Assembly: GCF_907165205.1 (NCBI RefSeq)
Contig: NC_058194.1
Span: forward strand, 20,832,856-20,896,855
From: Coccinella septempunctata
Taxonomy: Eukaryota > Arthropoda > Insecta > Coleoptera > Coccinellidae
DNA: 64,000 bases
Direction of reading: 5' to 3'
Under the pieces are notes generated by a model that ran no database searches, was not told the DNA's origin, and saw only the letters and a list, made by a program, of their open reading frames with translations. Made by a program: the position numbers and the translations under genes. Every line of letters starts with the position of its first letter. Position 1 is the stretch's first letter. Below are positions 1 to 13,700 of this stretch, piece after piece.

Positions 1-129
1 GCTTTTGATGAAATGAAATGAAATTATGAAATGAGCAGATTTACGTAGAGCAAGTCATTGACAATATTATTCTTATTTCATGCTACTATTGGGTCAAATT
101 ATGTCGATGGAGCTCTGAAAATTAATGAT

Positions 130-345
130 ATTCCACATTCAACCCTTCCTACTCGGTCGCCATTGAACACGCTTACAAAGAGTTTTGGGTTCACATCAAT
201 CACCTCCACATACACTTCACTTCACTCCACTTTTACCACAACTCTGGAGAGAAATTGTTCAAGGCTACTTCAACAACCTGATCGAATATATCCAAATGCG
301 TTCTCAGGCTGTGGCTGATCTTCGAGGAGTCCAAACTTTTTAATT
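130..345 (+). pseudogene. Tc1-like transposase C-terminal relic
   Basis: Two overlapping frames recall the end of a Tc1-type transposase: an IEHAYKEFW-like stretch near 165-195, then LWREIVQGYFNNLIEYIQMR and AVADLRG at 243-330, like the usual end of the family (LW..IPQ...NLI..M..R..AVI.A.GG). The frame changes between the parts and no N-terminal portion is visible, so this is a decayed fragment. Confidence 0.4.
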
Positions 346-742
346 AACTTGATTTCTTCAATTTTTTGAGCGAACTGATTTTATACAACAAATACTGTGA
401 GACTTATTAAGTAAGATAAGTGATGAAACATTTGGATATCTCTTATTAAAAAAATTGGTGAATCAAAAAAGTTACACAATTTCTGAACTTCCTTGACTTT
501 TTTAGAGCAGCATGTATAATGTTTTAGAGTCTGGAGTAGATGCTTATTTCTTTTTGATGCATTTCCATCCTCATATGTTTATAGTTTCCACAGACATTAA
601 TATCGAAGTTGTTAACTTGAAATTGGTGGCAATCAAATTTGACATTCTACAACAATTTCTCGAAAATTTTTATAAATTTCATGTGTAACCTTCAGCAGAT
701 ATTGGAATTATTATTAATTTGTGGGCATAATACTCTTACAGC

Positions 743-1005
743 GGGTTTCATAAAACTTTGATTGTCCGATCAACGATTTGACAGTCCAGTCACTCGCTCT
801 CTAAAACGAAATCACTGAAACCTTTTCATTTCTGAATATATTGAAGAAGTAGCAATCAAGAATAATTCAATGGTGGAATGAACATCATAATTTGATGTGT
901 GAATGATATTCTGAATAATCTTCACTGAATCATCGATTGAAAATCAGTTGAAGTTTATTCGTCCATCAAGCGTTGATTCCCCGATCAAGCTCCATGAAAT
1001 CCGGG
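743..1005 (-). repeat. GGGTTTCATAAA MITE, copy 1 (reverse)
   Basis: A 263-bp copy bounded by GGGTTTCATAAAACTTTGAT on the left and the complement of CCCGGATTTCATGGAGCTTG on the right. Internal sequence matches the copies at 5999, 22396, 59450 and 59855. There is no coding capacity. Confidence 0.75.
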
Positions 1006-1675
1006 AATAATAGCATAAACAGAAAAATTTTTAGTGAGATGAACTTCTCATATCTATTTGGAACAGTCTAAACTGGTTTATCACCAGTTTCAAATATTGT
1101 ACAAGATTTACCTCATAAAAGAACATTGATGATATTGCAATAATAGATGATGTTCAATTTCGATTACAATTGAATTGACTGTGATCTACTAAAATTAATT
1201 TGTCCAAAATTCTACTTTGAACAAACCACTGAAAAATATCTAAAAATTCAAAGTATGAAAGAAAAACCTTTTTGCTGCCGAACAGTCTAGGAATATCCCA
1301 AATTATGCAAACTTCCAAGCGGCAATTGCTGGTAGAAGTCATTTATGACTTCCTGACTTGACAGCAGATCTTCTTTGCTCCGTCAATACTTTATTAGCTC
1401 TCCACTGTTAAGGGCAACAAGTGTAAACTACGCTGGATTGTTGAGAATTCCAAAATAATATAGGGGCGGTGTCATTCTTTTATTCTGGAAGTGAGCCAAT
1501 AAGGCTTGGTTTTACCAACACCTGTTGTAGGGAACACTCCAGCATCTTGGTTTTACCAAAACCTGACTAACCGATCTTTCTATTATCCCCTTCGGTTTTT
1601 TTTGTTTCCCTTACCTGAGGATGTACGGGGGTGTTGCACTACTTATTTTCACCTGGATGCAGTATGGCTGCCAAA

Positions 1676-1706
1676 ACGTGTCGGACGTGTCATTTCAGTG
1701 GACGTG
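1676..1706 (+). promoter_or_regulatory. cluster of three ACGTG motifs upstream of the sim 5' exon
   Basis: ACGTG occurs at 1676-1680, 1685-1689 and 1702-1706, all in one orientation, 32-62 bases before the ATG at 1738. The first is AAACGTG, which fits the central midline element consensus (A/G)(T/A)ACGTG bound by Sim:Tango; the other two share only the core. Autoregulation by Sim is established in Drosophila. Its use here is inference. Confidence 0.4.
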
Positions 1707-1737
1707 TTATAATTGTGTTGTGCACGAATTGAGAAAA

Positions 1738-1786
1738 ATGAAGTTTTTTGCGCAACCCGAAAAACCCGTGCTGTGGAATAAATTAG
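1738..1786 (+). CDS. sim: sim putative 5' coding exon (N-terminal extension)
   Basis: The ATG at 1738 opens 16 codons plus one base ([16 protein letters not shown]) and is followed by a GTAGGT donor at 1787. The bHLH exon starts in the complementary phase and is open for eight codons upstream of the conserved Met, so the join keeps frame and adds 25 residues. This is inference: one in three random joins would also keep phase. Support comes from the consensus donor, the open acceptor-side frame and the ACGTG cluster directly upstream. The alternative is that translation starts at Met 6505, as in classical Sim, and this segment is leader or unrelated. Confidence 0.5.
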
Positions 1787-4700
1787 GTAGGTGTTATCAC
1801 TGATAAAACGAAGATACATATATAGAGCCTGTGATATAGTTTAGGATAAATTTTTCAACTCAGCCGGAGATTTGCGAGGATGTCAAATTTGGCCATACAA
1901 AAATTAACGCGATATACGTAACATAGGTAACGATCAAATTCACAACGTTTCACAGATATCAGTAAACCAAAGTTCATAATTTGATGTATTGCAATATTTG
2001 TAGCTATAATTGATAATACTCAAAATTCATAGTCATCTGATTTCCTTTTAAAACAATCTCCCGAATTCATTTGCTCTACCCGTTCTGTACTATACCAAGT
2101 TAAAAATATTTTTAATTTTCTTCATACCTTTATAAACATAGTCAGAATTCCCCATAAACCACAATAAAAATTGGCGAATACTAGTGACCGTGTAGAGACG
2201 TTCAGTTCTATTATCAAAATTGCACGAAATCGTCGAAATCTAAACTTATAAATTATAATGCTTTTAACTCAATAATTTGTTTATATAAACGAATAGACTG
2301 AATGATTTAAATTTATAGACAACTTTTATGTTGTAGGCACAAAACATAAAATTGTAAAATAATACTGAAAAATGAGTAGGTATGAGGTCTACGAGAGCAA
2401 TAAATATTTTAGTGAAGAAAATATTTTTAATCGTTACAAAAATTGTATTTAAGTATGAGTTAGTCAAAATTCAAAACGGGGAAGTAATTCAGTATATTCC
2501 AGTTTCTCCGAACATGACTTGATTCGAATGAAAGTCTGTTAGTTTCAATAAATTTAATTTATAACAATAACAACAAGCTATGCCTAAAAGAAATATAACT
2601 TGGTTGTATCTAGCCATTTATTTCCATTTTCTTTCGTTATTTTCTGCCTCAAAATCGGTTGAAGTAAAAAAAAAAATGTGAGGATGAGTTTATAAAAATT
2701 ATGTGAAAGTGTATATATGAAATAGTTATTAAGAAGAATGTGTGTTTTTTAATCCTCTTAATTTCTTAGTTTTTTCTTCCCAGGTGAATCGAATAGCGAT
2801 AATTCATTAATTTTAAATAATTATACACATCCAGGTGATAAGTATCTAAAATCCACGCCGGGTTGAGACTGAGACAATCGCTCTCAGATGGTACCTACTC
2901 GATTTTTTTTTCACAAATAAGTACAGGTGGGCAAAGGTCCATGTGATTGAATGGCAGTTCTTTAACCATGAGAGCTAGAGAAATATGGATGGCACGTTTC
3001 CGATCTCGAATTTCGAAAGATGGGTGATGGCAAAAACCGCATCCCTCTTCTTTTGTTTTTAAGTGAAAACAGTGAAAATTAATTTTTCGGACCTTTGAAT
3101 TGGTGCTTCTATTCCGTAAAGTTTCAGTAATATCATTGAGTATTAAACTCAATGGTAATATCGGAAAAAAATGCAACATTCTACAGACACATTTTTATGT
3201 GGAATGCAGTGGCGTAGTCATAGATTTCGTTCAGTCCGTCACCTCAGTAGTAACTTTAATTTTTCTACATATAAATCCTAAGTGTTTTTTACAGATTTCA
3301 GTCCAATATTTCTTCCTGATTCAGAATTTATAATTTACGTCGTGTTTCTTATTGTTCTTCCAATAAAAAAAATCAAAAACTTGTTCGGTCAAGTTATTGG
3401 CATTGATAATATGGTATATACTTAATGCGTATAGAACTTTGTGCTTTAATGTATGGTGTCCATTCATGAGAGACTTTGCAGATACATATTTCAAAGGATG
3501 AAAAATTTTCCAATATGGAATTAATCACATTCAGGAAATTTTGTAACTCTGAATTCAAATGAATATGTTTGGAAACTTTTTGAACCAAAGATATTACACC
3601 ATGTAATATCTTTAGTTTCAACTAGTAACTAGTAGATAATCTATATGCTTGTATCCCAGCCTTTGTAAACACCTTTATACATAAAGATTGTTGCGCTTGT
3701 ACTAGTATATATGAAATAGTCATGCAAATTCTCGTTATTTCCCCATTTTCATAACATGTTCTCAAATATCCGGAATGGAAAGTCTCTCATAACCTGACAC
3801 AACATAAAAGCATAAAGTTCGTTCATTATATCAATTAAAATAACCTGCCAACTTGACCGAACTAGTTTTTGAGTTTTATTTATTGAAAACACAATCAGGG
3901 ACAAGACGTATATTATATATTCTGAATCAAAAAAATATGGGACTAAAATATTTTTAAAAAACATAGGGTTTATATTTGAAAAATTGAAAAAAAAGTGGCA
4001 GACTGAAAAGAATCTTTGACTACGCCAATGCATTCCAGATGACAAAGTGTGTTTAGAATGTTATATCTGTACGAAAAATGAGTTTTCACTGATAAGTTGA
4101 CAACAAAAGAAGATGCTATCCATTTTTCCCTAGCTCTTATGGTTACAGAGCTGCCATTAAATCCCATCGAATTTTGTCCACCCTGTACAATCGGTTCTCG
4201 AGGAAATAATCAATTCGTTTTTCAGAAAATACGAATTTTCAAATGTAAACGATGAGAGTTTGCTTGCAAACAATTTTTATAAGAAGAAATAAAAATGAAA
4301 TCTACAATTATTGTTTCATTATAATTTGCGTGAATCATGAAAATTAATTAGTGAATGACTCACGAGAATCTATGGGCATAATGATGAAATCCGCAAAATG
4401 TTAATAAATCAGAATTTTGTGACCAAGAGCACTCACCTAAACTGCATGCTGGCAAATCCAAAACTGTCAACCGAGTACTTGGGAATTCCAGACGTCAAAT
4501 TTTGCAACCATGAGGTGTACACCTGTGTCTAGGCAATATTTCTGTCCCATCAACATTTTTATAGTGATTTCTGACTATTTGCCGACAGCCCCAAGTTGAA
4601 AATTTCATAGGGCATAGGGCTTTTAAATCCTGCTCAAAATAAAATTGAAATTTTGATTGTATAATCATATAACGTAATGAATATTCAATTTCTTTTTCTT

Positions 4701-7700
4701 GAAAATAACGTACCCTACAAAAAAAGAAAGAGCTAATTTTTCTTCTGAATGGAACAGAAGATATAAATAAAAATCAAAGAAAGAACAGGAACAGTGGCTT
4801 ATGGTATAAGTTACATAGCTAAAATACTTTTATTTCAGCTACAGAACGGTATATTGTTGGAAAGCCAAATATTTTCCCTGTATAAAATAATACTTCTTTC
4901 AGTATCACTCGAAATTCCCTCTAATGAAAATGGCAGCCAGGTTGTCGAGGTTCATTAGCAGTCGCATTGCTCTGTTTTTCGAGTAGTTGTTTCTAATTTG
5001 AATACGCTTCGAAAGAGCGATGAAATGACATCCATGAATATTTCGAGAGTCCTCGTCGGCGATTTGACGCACTTGAATTCGGAATATAATCATTATACGA
5101 ACATTTCTCCACAAAATGGAAATACATCAATTAAATTGGAGGGTCCAACTGGTTCGCAAATGCCATTAATTCGTTCACAAGAAGTTTCAATAATACTGTA
5201 TGTTTTTTTTTATAACAACTTGGGCGATGAAAGAGTTCGAAGTTGAGGAATATTTTTCTTCTGAAGTAAAATAATGAAAATTTCTAATATTAATTATTAA
5301 TCTATTAAGATGTGATGCCCCATCAAGATTTAAAACTGTTATTTTTGAGGGGGAAAATGTAGGATTAACATTTTGATGGACTATCAAATTTTAACGGACT
5401 TTCCTGCAACTAGGTTATAATTGGATAATGCTGTTTATATTTAGACAGAGCATTTTTTTCAATATAAGAGTGCATGAAAATAAAGAGTGCATGAAATAAA
5501 AGTTGATGAAAGATGAATTAGGTAAATGTTTGTCTGTTCAAGTGTTATTGGAATTTTGTTTTCATTTTCGATTGAATCTATCTCTTGTGTCTTAATGCAA
5601 TACTCTTAATAACTAAATCTATACGAAACCTAAATACTAAGAAATGTTTACCTGATAGGTTCCATCTTTCATATGAGGTAACATCCATTTCGAACTAAGA
5701 AAATTATATTCAACACACAAGTGCAACTTCGGAAAATGAAATGAATCACATTTTACATTACATTTGAGAAAGGAAAAATCAGTCAGAACAAAATCATCCT
5801 GAATGAGGTGAATTCACTGAAGTCATGAAGTCAACTACCGAAGCTCATTTTTTTAAATTCTTCATGTCCTTGGTGATAACATCTGTACATCATGTACTTT
5901 TCAACCTTTTCTACGGTGGATTAGAGTTATAAAACGGCACCCTCAGTCAGATGGTCACCATATTTAGATGTTGAGGATTCTTCAAAAAAGAAGATTTACC
6001 CCCGGTTACACAAAGCTTGAGCTTGGAATCAACTGTTGATTGATAGATAAACATCAATTCGTTTTCAATCCTTTATTCGATCATGAGCATTCAGAATATC
6101 ATTCTCGCATCAAATTATGATCTATACGTCCAATGATTGTCAATTGCTACTTCTTGAATATATTCAGGAATAAAAAAGTTTCAGTGGTTTCGTTTTGGAA
6201 ATCGACTGTCAAATGGTTGATTGGGCAATCAAAGTTTCAAGACAAATAAGAAATAATAATTATATATACTATTTATTACACAGTTTTCAAGAATTATTTC
6301 TGAAAAATTATTGTCCAGTTGCACTGCAGATGAAAGAATTCTTTCGAAAATGTCAATCAATGGATAGATTCAGATTCGTTTATGCTGGTCCTATACACCT
6401 CAATAGCTCACAGTTCGAACAACAAATTTCCAATGATGAAATTGAATATGCGATACTAAGTAAGAATTTTTTTTTCAGCCAAAACTACCTTGGCGCGTGG
6501 TGCCATGAAGGAGAAGAGCAAAAACGCTGCCAGATCAAGAAGGGAAAAAGAAAATGCCGAATTCTTAGAACTAGGGAAACTTTTGCCACTCCCAGCTGCC
6601 ATTACGTCACAGTTAGATAAAGCTTCAGTTATACGACTTACGACATCTTATCTGAAAATGAGACAAGTTTTTCCCGATGGTGAGTAAAAGTTAACTAATT
6701 TTTCGTTGATTTTTCCCGATTTCCTAAACTAGGTTTTTTTGAGCAAGAACAAGCTGAGTTATTTATTCAAAAAATTGATTGTATACCTCTACATTTTCCT
6801 GAATTCAATTTGAAAAAATTAAAAAGTTATTTCATTTAATCTACTGAGAATTTTGAGAAGCGTATAAGCTTCTAGCTTCTACGTATATCGATCTTTCATA
6901 AAAGGAGCATAATACCATGGAAGCCATTTGCCTCACAGTGCTTTTCATCATAATAACACACAGAAGGGAATTTTGCTTCGATAGGGCGATGGTTGGATGA
7001 TTAAAGATACTAATTGGAATCAGATTTGAGTCCTGGACCGAAAATAATGTAATATCAGGTGTTCGAGTATATTTATGCGCGAACAAAATGTCTTTGATAA
7101 ATAACAAAGGTATGAATATTCAGTATTCTTCATCTCTATATTCCTAAGAAGAGATGTTATCATGAGGTCTTTCAGCAAGAAAGAAACTCAAATTATATCA
7201 ACAAGATCTACCCCAAATCACTTCCTACAATGACAAAACTAATTGTCGAAGACATATACATTGGGATGTTGGCAATCTTCAGATTGTACCGATAAGAATC
7301 GACAAAAATTTTCGCACAATACCGCTGTCGAAAGAAATCTATGAAACGTATTGGGTTTTGAATAAATCACGATTTTATCAGTACACTCATTTACATATCA
7401 ATACGTGTCGCGATGATGCATATTAACAAATAATATATTTGGTTATTATTTTCGAACACGTACGTGTCTCATTTTTTCAAATTTATCCGTTGAATTATGG
7501 CCATTGAAATTCTATTATGCTATTGTTTTTTATTACGACTGTGTAATTATTGATAACCGAAGGTATTATTTGAGATCTGATCAAAGGAAGACTTTTTCTT
7601 TGTAGCATCTTTTATATGTTGAACATAAAATAGATTTGTTTCGTATAATTTGATATAGGGGATTTTCTCACTTATTAATAAGGGTTTTAAAGCGAAACTT

Positions 7701-10700
7701 TTTCCTGATACCCATTCATTTTCATTAAGTGTATTAGTACTTAGAAAAGTTGGGCACATTTCAAAATATATGAGATATGGATAGAGGGTTGTTCAAAATT
7801 CACGAAAGAATTTGATGCATTTGTGCGGTCAAATACCACCTGATGAAGAACGGTGTAACAACTAACAGTCAGCAATGGAAATTAGATATTACCATTAAAT
7901 AGAAAAAGTTTGATAGAAAAGGTTTGAAAGTTTTTCTCCCTTAGTTTCATAGAAGACAAGTTAAATCATTTGTGATATACTGCGCTACACAGAGAATATT
8001 ATTTGAAGATTAAGTACTTTATCAAGAAATTGTATTTAAAAAAATGTAAATCCTGAACAAACTGCACTAATTCTCTCTTCTCTCCTTATCTATAACTATA
8101 AGAATAGGATAATATTCCCTTATTATGGACGAAAACCATACAATCATTTCTTTCAGGGAAAAGAACCCATACTGCTATCTTGTCATATTGTCATATTAAA
8201 CCTAAAGTATGTTCGAACTCACAAAATTATCATTAAAAAAAGTGAATAAACATCTGTTTTATTTATTGAAACATTTATGAGCTCATGTACAACTTCGTGG
8301 GACATATCTCGGAGATTACCTAGAGGATTGATCAAAATTCATGTTTAGTCACGTTCAGGAGTTATCTGTATCTTTTAATCCAAATTTATACAACTGAGCT
8401 GCATTATATCTGTCCTGGGGGACTCATGAATGAAAAGATATTGCACTGCATACCTATTTGATTTTCTGGTGATCAGAAACCATAAACACAATATATTATA
8501 TCTAATTTTTAAAATTATTTATTTTTTATTATAGTTTTTTCATCAAAATTCCGTTACTTTCAGTAAAACATTGAATAAAACCTTATTTGATGAAAAGAAA
8601 TCAAGATATCAAAAATTAATTTTTCAATGCCATAATGGGAACAATTTTTAGGGGTGGCTTTTTCTACCCCTTGGGAAAAACCACCAACATTTTTTTGATT
8701 GCCTTCTAGCTTCCATAGAATGTAGGCTGAGTTCTATTTCTTCCATTTTTCTGGTTTCTAAGAAAAAATCTGTATCGGAGCAGGGCTGCTTAAAAAAACC
8801 TTCATTTGAAAGACCCACACTATTTCTTGACAAGTAATCAATTCAAGAAACTTAACCCAATAGTTTCCAAAGAATATTTGCCCTGTTAAATTACTTCGAA
8901 GTATCGGTGCTAACATAAAAAAAAAATAGATGACACTGAATATCTGTAACAACTCAAATCAATCAATAAAATCAATAGGTTTTGATATGGTACAGGGTCT
9001 TCATAAACAATTGTAACATCGTAATTTGTTCAAAACCTACCCAAGGTAAAGGTATTGATTGATAGGGCTACAGAAATAGTGAAATTTGTTTCTGCTCATA
9101 AATGCTCTGTTTTTTTATTCTTGATAGGTGATAAAGACGTTGCAGCTTAATTTATTTGGATTAATTTTGTTGCAGGTCTTGGCGATGCTTGGGGAGCAAC
9201 ACCAGCGGTACCGAATCCACGAGATTCACTGATCAAAGAACTCGCTTACTATCTTCTGCACACGTTAGATGGGTTCATTTTCGTAGTAGCTCCAGATGGA
9301 AAAATTATGTATATATCAGAGACTGCATCCGGTCATTTAGGACTTTCACAGGTAAGAATCAGTCCAGAATTTCGAATGCTTGAACGCAATAATCAGAAAT
9401 CTCATCTTTTTTCTTTACGAGATTTTGCTGGAAAATTTTTAAAGCAAATTCAAACAATCCAATATCTATATTCGATATTACAGATATAAAATTCATTCAT
9501 TTACTCTGGGTAGAACATGAAATGATTCGAATTCAAAATGTTATTTCTTTCAGGTAGAACTAACAGGCAACAGCATATACGAATACCTTCATCCAGCCGA
9601 TCACGATGAAATGACAGCTGTTTTAACGCCAAGTATGCCGCCCCCTGGTACGCCGCCCCTGCAGGATTACGAAACTGATCGCGTGTTTTTTTTGCGGATG
9701 AAGTGCGTTCTAGCAAAAAGGAATGCGGGTCTCACCAATGGTGGATACAAAGTGAGTTGTTTTTTTTTTGTCATGAAGAACTGGGATTTTGACATTGCAC
9801 ATTTTCCAAAAGAGCTTGAATAGTTATTTATGTACCAAGGACGAAAAACTGTATTATAGTCGAACCTGTGAAATGATGAACGAGGCGCAGCCGAGGCTAG
9901 CAAGCAGGCGAGGCAATATAGACAGCTTTTTGCCGAGGTGCACATACATTTTTTTGTCGACCTCTCATACCTTTATGAAAGTGAATAGTTATCCGGTTGA
10001 TGGGCCTCATCTAGGTGGTCGTAGTTTCAAATTCCTTCAGCTCTGGAGTACTGTTACTGATATCCATATCGCTATCACTATCCATTCTTGATTATAATGG
10101 ACACTAACATTCAAACCACGTACCTAATTCACTCGTAAAATCTAGCAAATTTTGTGAAGAATTAATTTGACAACAAGTGACAGTTAATTTCAGGGGCACA
10201 TATGTTTTTATCAAATTCTGGATTCACAAAATTGATTCAAGCTGCTCTCTTTCTATTATTTGTGTTTTAAGCCCGTTTGCAACAGCCGAGAATTATCTGG
10301 AGAATTCTCTACAAAATTCTCGCAAGAAAACGGCAGAGATTATTTTGTATGCAACTGGACAGAGAATTCTACCGAAAGTGCGTATGTAACGGTGAATAAT
10401 TCACGGCGCATGAATTTTCGAGTAAACTCTCTAGAGAATTCTCGGCTGTTGCAAACGGGCTTATGTGACGAAAAGAGTTTGAGGACGAAATGTGTATGCG
10501 GACGTTAAGTAGGAAATTAGTATATAGGAACGCAATATTGTCGGCAAAAAAATGCTTTTATTATACTAGAAATATTGAAAAATCAAACTGTAGTTACTAC
10601 TTGGCGACCGATGTATGCTGTATATTGGATGGTAGTCGCTCTCTTACAATAAGATGTTCAGTGGTCAAGGATTTTGATGTGGATACAGTTTAAAGTTGAC

Positions 10701-13700
10701 AATTATCAAATCTTAGGTCGTTCCGAAAAAAAATAACGGAAAATCAGTTTTGCCGTCATCATAACCAAAATGTGACTTCCTTGAGATGAATAGTATTATA
10801 GTAGAGTATCAACAAAATCATGATCAATTGATGTAATTGTCGGTCTTTCTCCTCAAGCGTTGGGAATGTAAGCAAATTAGTGTCTACACTTCCCCACAAA
10901 ATCCTTGTTGTGGAATTATTCACCGTATAATATGTAGGGTATAGATAGCGAATTATATATGGCTCTTGAAGTTGTTGATTTGGCACATACGATACACACG
11001 CATTTACGTCTCAAGCGCCTTCTGACAACTAGCTGTACAAGAACGTTATGCTACTACGCTGCAAATCGCTAAACAACGGTTTGCAGAAGAAGTGAGGGTC
11101 CAAGGGACAGTTCATGCAGAGTTACTCAGAATTAATAGCTTAGAAAGGGACCAGAAATTAGATTGGGCAGATGGCGCCATCTGCCAATTGGCATATTCCG
11201 TTTTTTAGCTATTAGTTCTAAGTAACGCTGCGTGAACTGACCCTTAGACTTCCAATAGGCGTACGCCAAATATGCCAGTGCCGTGGAGAGCAACTTTATA
11301 TTGGATATGCTGTTGTGAAGTATGTACACACTAGTACACAGAACTATTGTAGTAATGGTTTGAAGGTTAGAGGTACCTGATTACCATTGTGCTTTATATT
11401 GATGACCTAACCACATTACTGACTTATGTAGATCGTAGATGTCCGTCTAGACGCCCTTTTCAAGCAAAGCAAAGCACGCCCTAATATTGTTGATCAAACT
11501 ATGGACTTTCTCCAAGAAACTGGCATTAATATTTTGGCATGCCCCAGCTAATATCCGGATTTGAGTTGCTTCAAACGATAGTGGGATATAAAGAGGATGA
11601 AACTCCACATTCATCCTCTACATACTGATGTAATTGACCAATGAAGTCCAAGGCTCAAGGCAGTTGGAAGGAAGTGCTACAAGAAGACATCATCGCCAGG
11701 AGTAGTCACCAACGGCCAAACGAGTTATTCTTCTTTTTTTGGTTATACATTATTATGAAAATTCCTTCAAAAGTTATCGATTCATTCCTCATATAACTCT
11801 GCCACAATGCCAAAAAACAAGATAGAGAAATTACTCTTTCAGTTTTCAGTGTGAAACACTGAGTATGGATGGAGATCTAATCTTGTATTCTGGACACATA
11901 ACAGCTGAGTTGATTATATGTGCCGCTACTCGGTGAAAGGCCTTATCGGCAATTCAGCGAATTCAGGCCTGTTGAAACTTCTGTTAACATGAGATATTGG
12001 TCTAGGTCCTGATATGACGTATGGAGTCGTTTGTTCGGTCACGATCTTTCTGTTCGCTCGCTGGCATACATTTAACGGATTAGGGAATATTGCAACCGGT
12101 AGTGATAATACTATACGGACAAAACTTTTGATTTATTACGGTTTCATTTATTGTTTAAGAGCGGCATTTTTCTAGCAACTGGCATTTTGTTAGAAATTTA
12201 CAATTTGTATTGGTGAGGAAAATGTTCCAGGAAAATAGCGGTAGTATCATTATGCTTCCACTTAATGACCGAAAGCGAAATTATAACACTGATTAAGAAT
12301 AAAGAAATTAAGTAGCTTGGTCAGTATAAAGGTGGCTTAATTAGTATTCTTCTCTACAGAAGGTGCCTGAGACTGGGCCAAATGAAAAGTATCACCAACT
12401 ATCACCAACTGGCGTAGCTAGTTTTTTTTTAAGGAGGTCTTGGGAAGCCCACTTCGTTTTATGCTTGATTGATGGACAATTTCGTCGGTTTCAGAATCTG
12501 TTGTAAGGGGCACCGATAATTCTACATATTCTACCTACATGTCTGCTTGCCTACGACTTTGATACGACCCTAGATCTTGTGCGATCTGCATTATTGAAGA
12601 GCCACGACAAAATCGTGAAACCAAAAGAAATATTCAGTTGAGAATTAAATCACCACTACATCACAAATTACCGTTAAAATATTAACCTGTTCGATTTTTA
12701 ACTGAAAATGAGAATTGATGATAAATTCCACAAAAATTCTTGTCACTCACTAGTTTGTTGTCTGCACTATCTTGCCCGACGCTAAAATGAGATATACAGG
12801 GTCTGTAAACAAATGCGAAGGACTGAGGGAGATGATTCCTCGATGAAAATAAGCAGGGGTAGTTCCTACAAATTTTTTTCGGAATCGACCTCCCTTCCAA
12901 GATACAGCCTTTGGAAGGCGATGACGAGTTGACAGTATTTAAATTTTATTACAGGTTCTAACAAACAGTGAGTTATACAACTATATATACATAATATGAA
13001 GCACTAAGTAGATGTTACTCACACAATTTTTTTAGATGTCATAACTTTATTATTAGGCGTAGAAAATAACAACCCCTTGTGATTTTCTTTCAAAAATTGT
13101 TTTCGTATGATAGATTTCCGAAAAATAAAATTCTTCCCTATGGTTTCGCATTCAATTCTGGAAAAAAAAGTCTCTTGCAAAACTTCGATATAGTCGATAT
13201 TTTTTTCGGAATAAATAAAAATTTACAAGCAGTATACGAAGGACTTCAAGGCAGAGAGGTCTACAAGGCAGAGTGTTGATGCATTTATTTTAGCGGGTGA
13301 TAGTCTTTCTATGGAACACTTATACGATGAAATGGAATGAACAGTGATCAGAACTACATACCTGAAAGTTTTTTCTCCAGAATTGAAATGAAACCATCAG
13401 AAAATTTTATTTTTCGAAAATATTCTACGAAAACAATTTTTTTTTAGAACCCGTAAAAATATTAAAAACTGTCAACCCGTCATCGCCTTTCAAAGGCTGT
13501 ATCTTGGAAGGAAGGTCGATTTCGAAAAAAATTTTTAGGAACTACTCCTGCTTATTTTCATCGAGTAATCATCTCCCATTTCTTTCAGACAGTCTGTATA
13601 TATAGTATATGTATATGGTATCAATGATGCAGATTGCATATTGTTTTGTTTGTTTGGTTGACAATGATTGTAGGGATAATCTGGTAAAATGAAAATTATT

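Noticed and set aside
6195..6620. 141-codon frame overlapping the bHLH exon
   Set aside because: It reads the bHLH exon in the wrong frame and begins inside a MITE copy; a shadow of sim.
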